A stretch of 64,000 nt of DNA from Geminicoccaceae bacterium (GTDB lineage: Bacteria > Pseudomonadota > Alphaproteobacteria > Geminicoccales > Geminicoccaceae), in contig JANQNY010000056.1 in the NCBI GenBank assembly GCA_028279345.1, positions 1 to 64,000 of the forward strand, written 5' to 3'. The notes below the pieces were generated by a model. That model had not been told where the DNA came from. It searched no databases and saw nothing but the letters and a program-made list of their open reading frames with translations. The position numbers and the translations under genes are program-made. Positions 50,261 to 59,328 of this stretch are shown here, piece after piece. Each line of letters begins with the position of its first letter. Position 1 is the first letter of the stretch.

Positions 50261-50427
50261 GCGACGGTAGCCACCTCGGCCGTTGGTCAACAATCGTCCC
50301 TGGGACCTGCTGCGCAGGTGGGCGCCGTAATACCGTGGCCAGGGCCGCGGCAGGGACAGCTCCCGTGGGAACGACTTAGGCCCAGGTGCATGATCAGCGA
50401 CCTGACGTACCAGCCAGCCACCGCCGC
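50261..50427 (-). ncRNA. ssrS: 6S RNA (ssrS)
   Basis: About 167 nt on the minus strand between zapA and the cyclo-ligase gene, the conserved 6S locus. The ends pair as a closing stem: GCGGCGGUGGC with GCUACCGUCGC, 11 bp with two G-U pairs. Inside, CCUGGGCC pairs with GGUCCCAGG, and ACCUGC-GCA-GCAGGU forms a hairpin, leaving an open internal region as expected for RNA polymerase binding. The boundaries come from the closing stem and are not mapped. Confidence 0.72.
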
Positions 50428-50437
50428 TCACGACGAG

Positions 50438-50755
50438 TTAGGTCGCTTCGATCCGGTGCGCAAGGTCCTCGATCCGGTGTGCCACCCTATCGAGCGCCGT
50501 CGACGCGCGTTCCTCCACCTCGTCCACCCGTCGTTTCAGGGCGTCAATCTCGTCCCGCGCATCGGCCAGCTCATCGCAGACCACGAGGCTCGTGAGCACG
50601 AGGAGCCGCGCGTCGTTTGTGCCGCCGGCCGCACGCGACGCTTCTTGCAGGCGACGATCGAGATACTGGGCCACTTGGCGCAGGCGATGCTCTTCGCCTT
50701 CGTTGCACGTCAGCGCGTGCGTCCGCCCCTGAAGGCGCACCTCGATGGTTGGCAT
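50438..50755 (-). CDS. zapA: cell division protein ZapA
   Basis: A 105-residue FtsZ-ring-associated protein: N-terminal domain PTIEVRLQGRTHALTC with EEHRLRQVAQYLDRRL, then NDARLLVLTSLVVCDEL and a C-terminal coiled coil rich in heptads (residues 62-105). Synteny with 6S RNA and the DUF4164-like gene upstream supports the call. It promotes bundling of FtsZ filaments. Confidence 0.9.
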   Translation of the reverse strand: MPTIEVRLQGRTHALTCNEGEEHRLRQVAQYLDRRLQEASRAAGGTNDARLLVLTSLVVCDELADARDEIDALKRRVDEVEERASTALDRVAHRIEDLAHRIEAT

Positions 50756-50762
50756 CGCTGGC

Positions 50763-51020
50763 TCAATCCTCCAACAGCAGGTCGATCTGCGCGATGGCGT
50801 CGTCGAGTCGCGTCGCTGCATCACGCGAGAGCTCACGCAGCTCGTCGTTGCGACGCCGAACCTCCGACAATGCATCGCCTAGACGGACGCACTCGTCCTT
50901 CAGCGCGGAGCCGGCGTCAGCGCTGACCAGCACATCGCGCCCGCCGGCCTTGGCGAGCGCGGTTTCGAACCGCGCGATCGCGTCGTCCAGACGGCGCTCC
51001 GCTGCTTCTAATCGTGACAT
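50763..51020 (-). CDS. coiled-coil protein upstream of zapA (DUF4164-like)
   Basis: An 85-residue, almost wholly helical protein with heptad pattern (LEAAERRLDDAIARFETALA, then DALSEVRRRNDELRELS). Genes of this type precede zapA in many Alphaproteobacteria. It lies seven bases from zapA, so it shares the transcript. The function is unknown; a link with division is inferred from position only. Confidence 0.75.
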   Translation of the reverse strand: MSRLEAAERRLDDAIARFETALAKAGGRDVLVSADAGSALKDECVRLGDALSEVRRRNDELRELSRDAATRLDDAIAQIDLLLED

Positions 51021-51060
51021 GAACGTGAGACGAACCCGGGCGCATCACAGCGAACGCACA

Positions 51061-51088
51061 GTTGACACAAGGGCTTGAAGCCGTCAAC
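51061..51088. promoter_or_regulatory. nested inverted repeat upstream of tkt
   Basis: GTTGAC (51061-51066) and GTCAAC (51083-51088) are inverted arms around a smaller palindrome GGCTT-G-AAGCC. The left arm reads on into TTGACA, a consensus -35 hexamer, in the divergent gap between the DUF4164-like gene and tkt. This is a candidate operator or promoter for tkt-gap; I see no matching -10 at 17 bp. Confidence 0.3.
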
Positions 51089-51154
51089 CGAACCCCGTCA
51101 CGGCGTCTTCTGCAGAGCTATTGGCGCCGGCCACCGCACGGTCGAGGTCGCTTA

Positions 51155-53134
51155 ATGCCGACATCCGCGTTCCCGCGCATGGCCAACGCTTTGCGTATGC
51201 TAGCTGCCGACGCGGTCGAGGCGGCACGCTCTGGGCATCCCGGCATGCCGATGGGAATGGCCGACGTCGCGACGGTGCTGTTCCAGGAGTTCGTGAAGCT
51301 CGACCCGGAAGCGCCGGACTGGGCGGATCGCGATCGCTTCGTGCTCTCGGCCGGGCACGGCTCGATGCTTCTCTACGGCGTGCTGCACCTCTTGGGCTAC
51401 GCCGACATGACGCTCGAGGAGCTGAAGAGCTTCCGTCAGCTCGGTGCGCGCACGGCAGGGCATCCGGAACACGGGCACGCGGGCGGGATCGAGACGACGA
51501 CGGGCCCCTTGGCGCAGGGGCTCGCCAACGCCGTCGGCATGGCGCTCGCAGAGCGGCTCATGCGCGAACGCTTCGGCGTCGAGCTGGTGGATCACCGCAC
51601 CTGGGTCATCGCCGGTGACGGGTGCATGATGGAGGGCCTGAGCCACGAGGCGGCCTCACTCGCCGGGCATCTGCGGCTCGACCGGCTCGTTGTCCTCTAC
51701 GACGACAACGGCATCTCGATCGACGGCGCCGTCGACCTCGCCTTCTCGGACGACACGTTGGCGCGCTTTACGGCCTATGGTTGGCGCACCCGCCGCATCG
51801 ACGGCCACGACCCGGAGACCATTCGCGAGGCATTGCGCTGGGCCGAAGGCGGAACGGCGCCCACGTTGATTGCGTGTCGCACCGTCATCGGTCATGGCGC
51901 GCCGACCAAGGCGGGCACGGCTGCAACCCATGGCGCCCCACTCGGCAGCGCCGAGGTGGAAGGCGTGCGAACCGCTCTGGATTGGCCCCATCCACCCTTC
52001 GAGGTACCGGACGAGGTCGTCGCCGCATGGCGTGCGGCGGGTCGGCGGAGCCAGACTGCGCGGGAAGCCTGGCAGGCGCGGCTCGAGGCCTCGCCGGCCA
52101 GGACCGCATTCGAAGCGGCGATCGGTGGACGGTTGCCCAGCGGTTGGGACATGGAGCTCGCAGCGCACAAGGCGAAGCTCGTCGAGACGCGGCCGACGAT
52201 CGCCACACGGGTTGCGAGCCAGCAGGCGCTCACCGCGTTGACCGGCGCCATTCCCGAGCTGCTGGGCGGGTCGGCCGATCTGACCGGCTCGAACAATACC
52301 AAGACGGAACGGCTGGTGCCGATCAGCGGCACGGGCGGTGGCCGCTATGTCTATTGGGGCGTGCGCGAGCACGCGATGGCGGCGGCGATGAACGGCCTGG
52401 CGCTCCACGGTGGGTTCATCCCCTATGGCGGCACATTTCTGGTGTTCAGCGACTACAGCCGTCCTGCCATTCGGCTTGCCGCCCTGATGGGCATCCGCGT
52501 CATCCATGTGCTGACCCACGATTCCATCGGCCTCGGCGAGGATGGGCCTACCCACCAGCCGATCGAGCATCTGGCGGCGCTCAGGGCTATTCCCAATCTC
52601 TGGGTGTTTCGTCCGGCAGATGCGATCGAGACGGCGGAGTGCTGGGAGCTGGCGGTCGCGCGTGACGACGGTCCTTCGGCCATCGCTTTGAGCCGTCAAA
52701 ACCTGCCGAGCGTGCGCACCAGCGTCGAGGAGAACCTTGCGGCCAGGGGCGCCTATGTGCTCGCCGACACCACCGCCAGCCGGGCGCTGACGCTTCTCGC
52801 CACCGGCTCGGAGGTCGCACTCGCGCTCGCGGCCAAGGAAGAGCTCGACGCCGATGGCATCCCCGTCGCCGTGGTCTCGATGCCGTGCTGGGAGCTTTTC
52901 GAGCAGCAGCCCATCAACTGGCGGCACGCGGTGCTGGGTGCAGCACCACGCCTCGCCATCGAGGCGGCGTCACCGTTCGGCTGGACCCGCTATGTGGCGA
53001 GCGAGGAGGATGTGATGGGCATGCAAGGCTTCGGCGCGTCGGCGCCGGCCGCACACCTCTACGAGCATTTCGGGATCACGGTCGCAGCAATTGTCGATCG
53101 GGGCCGCGCGTTGGCCGCGCGCGGCGCCGCTTAG
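51155..53134 (+). CDS. tkt: transketolase
   Basis: A 659-residue thiamin-diphosphate enzyme of the pentose-phosphate and Calvin pathways. Landmarks: [76 protein letters not shown], then [11 protein letters not shown], and [17 protein letters not shown]. The ATG at 51155 gives the family N-terminus although it lacks a clear Shine-Dalgarno. It is followed by gap after 40 bases, the usual alphaproteobacterial tkt-gap order. Confidence 0.96.
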   Translation: MPTSAFPRMANALRMLAADAVEAARSGHPGMPMGMADVATVLFQEFVKLDPEAPDWADRDRFVLSAGHGSMLLYGVLHLLGYADMTLEELKSFRQLGARTAGHPEHGHAGGIETTTGPLAQGLANAVGMALAERLMRERFGVELVDHRTWVIAGDGCMMEGLSHEAASLAGHLRLDRLVVLYDDNGISIDGAVDLAFSDDTLARFTAYGWRTRRIDGHDPETIREALRWAEGGTAPTLIACRTVIGHGAPTKAGTAATHGAPLGSAEVEGVRTALDWPHPPFEVPDEVVAAWRAAGRRSQTAREAWQARLEASPARTAFEAAIGGRLPSGWDMELAAHKAKLVETRPTIATRVASQQALTALTGAIPELLGGSADLTGSNNTKTERLVPISGTGGGRYVYWGVREHAMAAAMNGLALHGGFIPYGGTFLVFSDYSRPAIRLAALMGIRVIHVLTHDSIGLGEDGPTHQPIEHLAALRAIPNLWVFRPADAIETAECWELAVARDDGPSAIALSRQNLPSVRTSVEENLAARGAYVLADTTASRALTLLATGSEVALALAAKEELDADGIPVAVVSMPCWELFEQQPINWRHAVLGAAPRLAIEAASPFGWTRYVASEEDVMGMQGFGASAPAAHLYEHFGITVAAIVDRGRALAARGAA

Positions 53135-53174
53135 CAACACGCGCCCGAGAGGCGCCTTCGAGGAGGGAGAGACG

Positions 53175-54197
53175 ATGGCAGTCAAAGTAGCAATCAACGG
53201 GTTCGGGCGTATCGGCCGCAACGTTCTGCGTGCGATCGCCGAGCAGGGGCGTACCGACGTCGAGGTCGTGGCGATCAACGACCTGGCGCCGCCCGCCACC
53301 AACGCGCACCTGTTCCGATACGACAGCGTGCACGGTCGTTTTCCGGGCGAGATCAAGCTCGAGGGCGACACGATGCAGATCAGCACCGGCCAGGGCGCCA
53401 CGCTGCCGCCGGTCAAGGTCTTGGGTGAGCGCGACATGGCGAAGCTGCCTTGGGGATCGCTCGGCGTCGACATCGTGATGGAGTGCACGGGCATCTTCAC
53501 TAAGCGCGATGCCGCGGCGGGCCACCTCAACGCCGGCGCGAAGAAGGTCCTCATCTCGGCCCCGGGTGACGGCTCGGATCTGACGGTCGTCTATGGGGTG
53601 AACGACGACAAGCTCAAGCCATCGGACACCATCGTCTCCAACGCGTCCTGCACGACGAACTGCCTGGCGCCGGTGGCCAAGGTGCTCCACGAAACGGTCG
53701 GCATCGTCCGCGGGCACATGACGACGATCCACAGCTACACGAACGACCAGAATACGCTCGACGTGTTCCATTCGGACCTGCGTCGCGCCCGGGCTGCAGC
53801 GCTCTCGATGATCCCGACGTCGACGGGCGCCGCCAAGGCGGTCGGCCTCGTCCTGCCCGAGCTCAAGGGGAAGCTCGATGGTGTCGCGATCCGTGTCCCG
53901 ACACCCAACGTCTCGCTCGTCGACCTCACCTTCGTGCCGGCGCGCTCGACCTCTGTCGAAGAGATCAATGGCGCGTTGAAGGCGGCCGCGAGCGGTGCTC
54001 TCGCGGGCGTCCTCGCGGTCTCCGACGCGCCGCTCGTCTCGAGCGACTACAATCACGACCCAGCGAGTTCGACCGCCGATCTGACCGCGACCAAGGTCAT
54101 CGAAGGCGAACTGGTCCGCGTTGCGTCGTGGTACGACAACGAGTGGGGTTTCTCCTGCCGCATGTCCGACACGGCGGTGGCGATGGCCGCGCTCTAA
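53175..54197 (+). CDS. gap: glyceraldehyde-3-phosphate dehydrogenase, type I
   Basis: A 340-residue NAD(P)-dependent [22 protein letters not shown], the catalytic [39 protein letters not shown] and the closing [26 protein letters not shown] precedes the ATG. The Asp after the Rossmann fold ([10 protein letters not shown]) fits NAD use. The usual pgk gene that often follows is not present here; a strong hairpin follows instead. Confidence 0.97.
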   Translation: MAVKVAINGFGRIGRNVLRAIAEQGRTDVEVVAINDLAPPATNAHLFRYDSVHGRFPGEIKLEGDTMQISTGQGATLPPVKVLGERDMAKLPWGSLGVDIVMECTGIFTKRDAAAGHLNAGAKKVLISAPGDGSDLTVVYGVNDDKLKPSDTIVSNASCTTNCLAPVAKVLHETVGIVRGHMTTIHSYTNDQNTLDVFHSDLRRARAAALSMIPTSTGAAKAVGLVLPELKGKLDGVAIRVPTPNVSLVDLTFVPARSTSVEEINGALKAAASGALAGVLAVSDAPLVSSDYNHDPASSTADLTATKVIEGELVRVASWYDNEWGFSCRMSDTAVAMAAL

Positions 54198-54216
54198 GGC
54201 GCGCTTGACCTGCGGC

Positions 54217-54257
54217 CCCCAGGCGCGATGTCATGATCTTCGACATCGCGCCTGGGG
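54217..54257 (+). terminator. long hairpin after gap, probable terminator
   Basis: CCCCAGGCGCGATGTC and GACATCGCGCCTGGGG form a perfect 16-bp stem with a nine-base loop, 20 bases after the gap stop. Only a short CGTT follows, so it may act with Rho or as mRNA protection. Its 3' arm ends ten bases before the next start codon, so it could also hide that ribosome site. Confidence 0.55.
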
Positions 54258-54266
54258 CGTTCCGCC

Positions 54267-54521
54267 ATGTCTGGTCGACATGATCCGCGGCTGATCAGAT
54301 TCCTGGTGCACCATGCGCTCACGGGCGTCATGGTTGCAGCATCCTTGCTCTACGCCATTGTGAAGCTGGATCTCTTCGGCATCGGCACGCTGGCCGCCGC
54401 TTCGGAGAGCGGAGCTCTCACACTACTGCTGCTGTTCTGGGGTCTCGCCCTGACCTTCGCGTCGCTGACTATGGCGACGGCCATCTTTCTGTTGCCGAAA
54501 GACGAGGACCGCTGGCGCTGA
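54267..54521 (+). CDS. small membrane protein of unknown function
   Basis: An 84-residue protein with two hydrophobic segments (about 18-37 and 46-76) and a charged C-terminus PKDEDRWR. The arrangement is that of small inner-membrane proteins found widely in Alphaproteobacteria, but I do not recognise a family. The nearest purine run is weak and the strong hairpin precedes it. Coding is supported by the open frame and hydrophobic pattern only. Confidence 0.6.
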   Translation: MSGRHDPRLIRFLVHHALTGVMVAASLLYAIVKLDLFGIGTLAAASESGALTLLLLFWGLALTFASLTMATAIFLLPKDEDRWR

Positions 54522-54536
54522 CGCGCTCGGCCGCGG

Positions 54537-55010
54537 CTAGCCTTGGCGAACGATCCGGCGACCGTGCGGCCGGTAGTAGATGTGGTCGTCGATGCGGATC
54601 ACCCGCCGCATCTGGCTCGCCCAGTCGGGCTGCACATAGACCGCGTGGAAGTGCGTCGCACCGTTGGTCGGGTCTTGGAGCTCGCCGCCCATTGCCTCGA
54701 CCGAGATCTGCACGACCCGTTTCCACACCTGTCGCTCACGCGGGGTATTCAGCCTTATCCGGTCGGAGAGACCGTCATGGGTCCAGGAGAACTGCTTGGG
54801 CTGCCAGACGACCTCGCAGACGTCGTCTGGGTAGTGCTTGTTGGCGACGCGATTGAGGACGACATTGGCGATGCCGACCTGGTCCTTCGCCGAGCTGCCG
54901 CGGGCTTCGAACCAGAGGTTTTGCGCCAAGCACGTCACAGCCTCGGTCTTTTCCGGTGGCAGCGAGGTCGTCGACACCTGCGCGGCGACCACAGCCTGCA
55001 ACAGGCGCAT
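54537..55010 (-). CDS. cell wall hydrolase, SleB-like
   Basis: A 157-residue protein with a Hydrolase_2 domain: CLAQNLWFEARGSSAKDQVG (catalytic Glu), IANVVLNRVANKHYPDDVCE, VVWQPKQFSWTHDG and the closing GATHFHAVYVQPDWA. The family includes spore-cortex and cell-wall hydrolases. The N-terminal MRLLQAVVAAQVSTTS could be a short signal. ATG at 55010 is preferred over a GTG six codons upstream. A 241-bp gene-free gap with an AT-rich stretch follows, which must hold its promoter. Confidence 0.85.
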   Translation of the reverse strand: MRLLQAVVAAQVSTTSLPPEKTEAVTCLAQNLWFEARGSSAKDQVGIANVVLNRVANKHYPDDVCEVVWQPKQFSWTHDGLSDRIRLNTPRERQVWKRVVQISVEAMGGELQDPTNGATHFHAVYVQPDWASQMRRVIRIDDHIYYRPHGRRIVRQG

Positions 55011-55251
55011 AGCGAGATCACCGATCACGCGCGCTGTCTCCCAGGGTTTCTCGTGTCCGTCTTTATGAACGGGCGCCCTAGCAGGTTATTTCGAGCTTTG
55101 CAAAACCACGAGCATCCAACAGTAGGTACATTCCCAGCACGTTTTTCAAATCTCAGATCGGATTATCCCATTAACGCATTGTTATGGAAATGACACGACT
55201 CGGTGTTGCTGGAGCGCTACAGGTGCTTGGCGTTTGCCTCGTGACCTGAGT

Positions 55252-56868
55252 TCAGCCTGAGACGATGGGGAACGTTACGGCGATCGCCCAGGCAAAGGCG
55301 ACGGCGTTGGCGAGTGCGCCCACCAACGGCTGCCCCGTCCGCCGGTAAGCCCAGCCGGCGAACAACCCGTAGACGACGAAGCAGACCGCGATCAGGGGCG
55401 CGATCAGCAAGAGGAAGAATAGCCGTTCGATGTCGAGCGCCGTGGCGAGACCCAACGAGACGAGAAAGCAGAGCTTGGTGAAGGCGTATCGGCCGATCCT
55501 GTAGCGGCCGCCGCGGGTCAGCCACTCGTCGGCCAGGAAGTAGGGCAGGGTGCCCGCCAGCATCAGGCCCAAGTAGAGGGTTCGGTCGCCGGTGGGCATG
55601 TACGCGGTCACATAGCGGTCGAGCGGCAGGCCGAGTGCGAGCACGCTGTACGCACCGACTGCGACTGCTGCCGGTAGTGCTGCGAGCAGGAGTCCGCCCG
55701 AGAAGGGCCGCCGCGGCAGATGACCCGGAGGCGGCCACGCGAGCGTCAGGACGGTGAGGAGCCCGTAGAGCGCGAAGTGCGCGACGAGGTAGTCGGCCAC
55801 CAGGACAGGCAGGACCTGGAACGGCACGAGCCGCAGCAGGAGTGGCGTCAGGATCATGGGGATGAGCGCGCGCCAGATGAGCCCACGCCAGCCGAGGTCC
55901 GCGCCCAAGGGTTCGGACGATAGCTGCGGCAGGAGCCGCGCTAGTGGACGGGCCAGCAGGACGATGCCCAAGAGCGTGGCGACGATTGCCATGCCGCGGG
56001 TGTCGACCGAAGGGGTCGCCGAGCGATCGAAGACGAGGTTCAGCCAGTCGCGCGCCGCCTCGAGGCTGTCGCCGCTGTAAAGCACGGCGACGTGCTCGAC
56101 ATTGTCGGCGAAGACGACTCGTCGGCCGGTGCCTCCCTGCGGGTCGCCGTAGGTGACGCCGGCTTCCGCGGTACCAGGTGCCACCATCGCGGCGACGCGG
56201 AGCGCTTCTTCCTGGAGCCGCGGCTCCCACTCGCCGACCACGACGAGGAGGTTCCGGGGGCTCGTCGTGTCGACGGTCGGTGCGAACATCGCTACCGCGA
56301 TGGTGGCAGCGATCGTCGGGTCCTGCTGCGCGGCACGCACGATGATGTCGGACGCCATGGAGTGGCCCAGGAGTGCTACGCGCCCATCGCTGCCGGAAAG
56401 CGTCTTGGCGAAGGCGATCACCTCGGCGACCTGTTCGACGAGGCGGACGGTGGCGCCGGTCTCGGCGGTGATACTGCCGCCGAGCGGGTGCGGATGGCGG
56501 CCATGGCCGAGGAAGTCGAAGGTGACGGCGAGATACCCGGCGCGGGCGAGGCTCACGGCGAAAGGCTGCATGAGCTGTTGCGAGCCGGCGAAGCCATGGG
56601 CGATGACCACGGCCGGGGCGGGCGCCGCGTCTTGTGCCTGGTAGACCGTGACAGGCGTGGCGCCCGCGCTGAGCGTCCGAACGTCCAAGCCTCCCGTCGC
56701 ACCTTCGAGGTTCACGATCCCCCAAACCAGTGCCGTCAGCGCGAGCGCCGTGAGCCCCCAGTCCCAGGCACGCTTCAAGGCCTTGCTCGTAGACGAAATA
56801 GGAAAAAGAGCATATTGTTGGCCCGCATGGTCCTGGTTGAGGAGCTTCACGATGTGCGACAGCAACAT
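55252..56868 (-). CDS. alpha/beta hydrolase fused to a polytopic membrane domain
   Basis: A 538-residue protein. One membrane segment (about 36-52) is followed by an extracytoplasmic or cytoplasmic hydrolase domain (about 70-290: VIAHGFAGSQQLM, nucleophile in ALLGHSMASDI, FADNVEHVAVL for the late His) and then seven or so membrane segments (from about 296: MAIVATLLGIVLLARPLARL). The fusion is unusual; I do not know a characterised member. The ATG at 56868 overlaps the small plus-strand gene; a TTG at 56778 would avoid that overlap and still keep the first membrane segment. Confidence 0.8.
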   Translation of the reverse strand: MLLSHIVKLLNQDHAGQQYALFPISSTSKALKRAWDWGLTALALTALVWGIVNLEGATGGLDVRTLSAGATPVTVYQAQDAAPAPAVVIAHGFAGSQQLMQPFAVSLARAGYLAVTFDFLGHGRHPHPLGGSITAETGATVRLVEQVAEVIAFAKTLSGSDGRVALLGHSMASDIIVRAAQQDPTIAATIAVAMFAPTVDTTSPRNLLVVVGEWEPRLQEEALRVAAMVAPGTAEAGVTYGDPQGGTGRRVVFADNVEHVAVLYSGDSLEAARDWLNLVFDRSATPSVDTRGMAIVATLLGIVLLARPLARLLPQLSSEPLGADLGWRGLIWRALIPMILTPLLLRLVPFQVLPVLVADYLVAHFALYGLLTVLTLAWPPPGHLPRRPFSGGLLLAALPAAVAVGAYSVLALGLPLDRYVTAYMPTGDRTLYLGLMLAGTLPYFLADEWLTRGGRYRIGRYAFTKLCFLVSLGLATALDIERLFFLLLIAPLIAVCFVVYGLFAGWAYRRTGQPLVGALANAVAFAWAIAVTFPIVSG

Positions 56869-57058
56869 AGGTCGCGTCGGCGCGTCCGCCGAGCCAGCCG
56901 ACGTCGTTGCTCATCTCGCTACTCTCAAAGCGCGCCTGCAGGCGGCCGAGGCGGCGATCGCGATGCTCAACGATCGGCTCGCCTGGGCTGAAGCCGAACT
57001 CGCCGCGCAGCCCGTGTCGGCGGCGCACAGCACCCGGCAGATGGCCGTCGCCCGCTGA
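56852..57058 (+). CDS. short coiled-coil protein
   Basis: A 68-residue protein (MCDSNIGRVGASAEPAD, then HLATLKARLQAAEAAIAMLN) with a heptad-rich centre from about 19 to 52. GAGGAG is eight bases before the ATG, the strongest ribosome site nearby, which supports real translation despite the overlap with the divergent hydrolase start. It lies 46 bases before the Bcr/CflA gene. It is unrecognised; it could be a small helical scaffold or a SlyX-like protein. Confidence 0.5.
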   Translation: MCDSNIGRVGASAEPADVVAHLATLKARLQAAEAAIAMLNDRLAWAEAELAAQPVSAAHSTRQMAVAR

Positions 57059-57104
57059 CGCCACGGTCGAGACGGCCTGACCTCCGCGGTGCTATGAGCG
57101 GCGG

Positions 57105-58349
57105 ATGGATGCACCGAGCACGACCGCGAGGATCGAACCCCATCGCGATGCGCGCCCAGGCTTCGTCGAGTTCATCGCGCTCGTCGCCAGCCTGATGGCG
57201 CTCAATGCGCTGTCGATCGACGTGATGCTGGCCGGCCTGCCGGCGATCGGCGCCAGCTTCGACGTCGTCGGGGACAATCAGCCCCAGCTCGTTCTCGGCA
57301 GCTACTTGGTCGGTTTCGCCGCCGCGCAACTGGTTTGGGGGCCGCTCGCCGACAGCTTCGGCCGGCGTCCCACGCTGCTCGTGGGCCTCGCCTGTTTCGT
57401 GCTGGCATCGATCGCAGCCGGGTTCGCGCCCACCTTCGACGCGCTTTTGTTTGCCCGCTTCATGCAGGGGGTGACCGCGGCCTCTACCCGGGTGATCGCC
57501 GTGGCGCTCGTCCGCGACTGCTATAGCGGCCGCGAGATGGGGCGCGTGATGTCGCTCGCCATGATGGTCTTCATGGTCGTTCCGATCCTGGCGCCAGGCC
57601 TCGGCCAGCTGGTGTTGCTCGTGGCGTCGTGGCGCTGGATCTTCGGGCTGATCTTCTGCTTGAGCGCCGCGCTTTTGCTCTGGAGCGCGCTGCGCTTGCC
57701 CGAAACGCTGGGTCGCGAAGCGCGCCGCCCGTTGCAGCTCGGGCCGCTGCTCGAGGGCTATCGCGAAACGCTCACCAACCGCATCACCATGGGCTACACG
57801 CTGGCGCTCGGCGTCTTTTTCGGCTCGCTATTCGGTTTTCTCACATCGGCGCAGCAGGTGCTGCAGGAGGTCTATGGGCTCGGGCTCTGGTTCGCCGTGG
57901 CCTTTGCCGGGATCGCGCTCACGATGTCCGCGGCATCGCTCATCAACGCGTCGCTCGTTCGCAGTATCGGTATGCGGCCGCTCTCGCATGCAGCACTCAT
58001 CTGCTTTACCGTCGTGAGCCTCCTCCACCTCGGGCTGGCGCTGACCTTGCCGGTGCCGTTCTGGGTCTTCTTCGCGTTGTCGGCGGTCACGTTCATCCTC
58101 TTCGGATTCATCGGCGCCAACTTCAACGCCCTGGCGATGGAGCCGATGGGTCATATCGCAGGGACGGCCGCCTCGGTCATCGGCTTCGCCCAGACGTTCC
58201 TGGGCGCTGTGCTCGGCTCGATCATCGGGCAAGCCTATGCCGGCACGATCATTCCGCTCGTCGGCGGCTACGCGCTCCTTGGTGTCGCGAGCCTGGCGAT
58301 CGTGGCGGTCGCCGAACGCGGCAAGCTCATGCGGCCGCAGCCGCGCTGA
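57105..58349 (+). CDS. Bcr/CflA family multidrug efflux MFS transporter
   Basis: A 414-residue twelve-helix transporter. The N-terminal signature SLMALNALSIDVMLAGLPAI, GSYLVGFAAAQLVWGPLADS then FGRRP (MFS motif A) and RFMQGVTAASTRVIAVALVR (motif of drug:H+ antiporters) identify the Bcr/CflA group. The gene runs 23 bases past the stop of the convergent ada-like gene, so their 3' ends overlap. Confidence 0.92.
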   Translation: MDAPSTTARIEPHRDARPGFVEFIALVASLMALNALSIDVMLAGLPAIGASFDVVGDNQPQLVLGSYLVGFAAAQLVWGPLADSFGRRPTLLVGLACFVLASIAAGFAPTFDALLFARFMQGVTAASTRVIAVALVRDCYSGREMGRVMSLAMMVFMVVPILAPGLGQLVLLVASWRWIFGLIFCLSAALLLWSALRLPETLGREARRPLQLGPLLEGYRETLTNRITMGYTLALGVFFGSLFGFLTSAQQVLQEVYGLGLWFAVAFAGIALTMSAASLINASLVRSIGMRPLSHAALICFTVVSLLHLGLALTLPVPFWVFFALSAVTFILFGFIGANFNALAMEPMGHIAGTAASVIGFAQTFLGAVLGSIIGQAYAGTIIPLVGGYALLGVASLAIVAVAERGKLMRPQPR

Positions 58350-59151
58350 GCGCGTTCTCGGCGGCGAGCAGACGTCGCTTGCAGTCACCTCCCCAACGAT
58401 AGCCGCCCAGCGCCCCGCCCTCGCGGATCACCCGATGGCACGGGATCACGAGTGCGACCCGGTTGGCGCCGACGGCATTGGCAACGGCCCGCACGGCGCG
58501 CGGTTGATCGATCCGCTGTGCGACGTCGCCGTAGCTCACGGTCTTACCCATCGGCAAGGACAACAGCGCGCGCCAGACTTGGAGCTGAAAGCCCGTACCG
58601 CGCAGGTCCAGGCGCATGGGCTCCTCCGCGCCGCGTGCCCAGGCAAAGGCACGTGCGGCGGCCTCGCGGGTGCCCATGTCATCGCGCACGAGCTGCGCCA
58701 GCGGATAGTCCTCGGCGACCGCGTCGAGCGGGTCGGCCTCCGTGCCGAAGCCGAGCCAGGCGAGCCCGTTGGCGCTCAAGGCGATGACGACGGGGCCGAA
58801 CGGGCTCTGGTGCGCGCCCACCCGCAGCACGAGCCCGCCGCCCTTGGCCTTGAAGTCGCCCGGCGTCACCGCCTCGGCAGCGACGAACAGGTCGTGCAGG
58901 CGCGAGGGGCCGGAGAGCCCCACGTCGAGGGCCGCATCGAGCACGCTGGCGCCGTCCTCGAGTGCGCGGCGCGCCTGGTCAAGCGTTAGCGCCTGCAGAA
59001 AGCGCTTGGGCGACAGCCCGCACCGCGCCTTGAACCGCCGCTGAAAGTGATGCGGTGCAAGGCCTGCCTCACTCGCCAAGTCGTCGAGCGTCGGCTGCTC
59101 TTCCCAATGCGCATAGAGATGATCGATCGAGCGCGCGATCTGTTGGTCCAT
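58327..59151 (-). CDS. ada: Ada-type AraC/methylated-DNA-cysteine methyltransferase fusion
   Basis: A 274-residue protein: N-terminal AraC-type HTH (about 1-100, HLYAHWEEQPTLDDLASEAG and FKARCGLSPKRFLQAL), then the Ogt domain (about 110-265) with the active-site PCHRVIREGGALGGYRWG and LSLPMGKTVSYGDVAQRI. The Ada N-terminal methylphosphotriester Cys domain is missing, so this is the shorter variant without the activation switch. It repairs O6-alkylguanine. GAGGAG precedes the ATG at 59151. Confidence 0.92.
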   Translation of the reverse strand: MDQQIARSIDHLYAHWEEQPTLDDLASEAGLAPHHFQRRFKARCGLSPKRFLQALTLDQARRALEDGASVLDAALDVGLSGPSRLHDLFVAAEAVTPGDFKAKGGGLVLRVGAHQSPFGPVVIALSANGLAWLGFGTEADPLDAVAEDYPLAQLVRDDMGTREAAARAFAWARGAEEPMRLDLRGTGFQLQVWRALLSLPMGKTVSYGDVAQRIDQPRAVRAVANAVGANRVALVIPCHRVIREGGALGGYRWGGDCKRRLLAAENALSAAAAA

Positions 59152-59328
59152 GCCGCGTCTCCTCTGTGTGGCCACAAGATGGCGACGCGCGGGCACTTCG
59201 CCCACCCGCTTCTTGCGCTGTCGAGCGGCAGCACCATGCGGCGCCCCGGCGCGTTCGCATCGCTTGCCCGGCTGCAAGCCACGGCCTACCAACTCTTCCG
59301 GGGCCGCTGCGGCGCCAAAGGGGACAGC

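Noticed and set aside
55180-55245. 21-codon open frame MEMTRLGVAGALQVLGVCLV in the gap before the SleB-like gene
   Set aside because: No ribosome site and too short to judge; it may be chance in a relatively AT-rich promoter region.
55217-57064. 615-codon minus-strand frame next to the hydrolase/membrane fusion
   Set aside because: It is a shifted frame of the same strand, Arg/Pro/His-rich and without membrane or hydrolase motifs; the frame at 55252-56868 has both.
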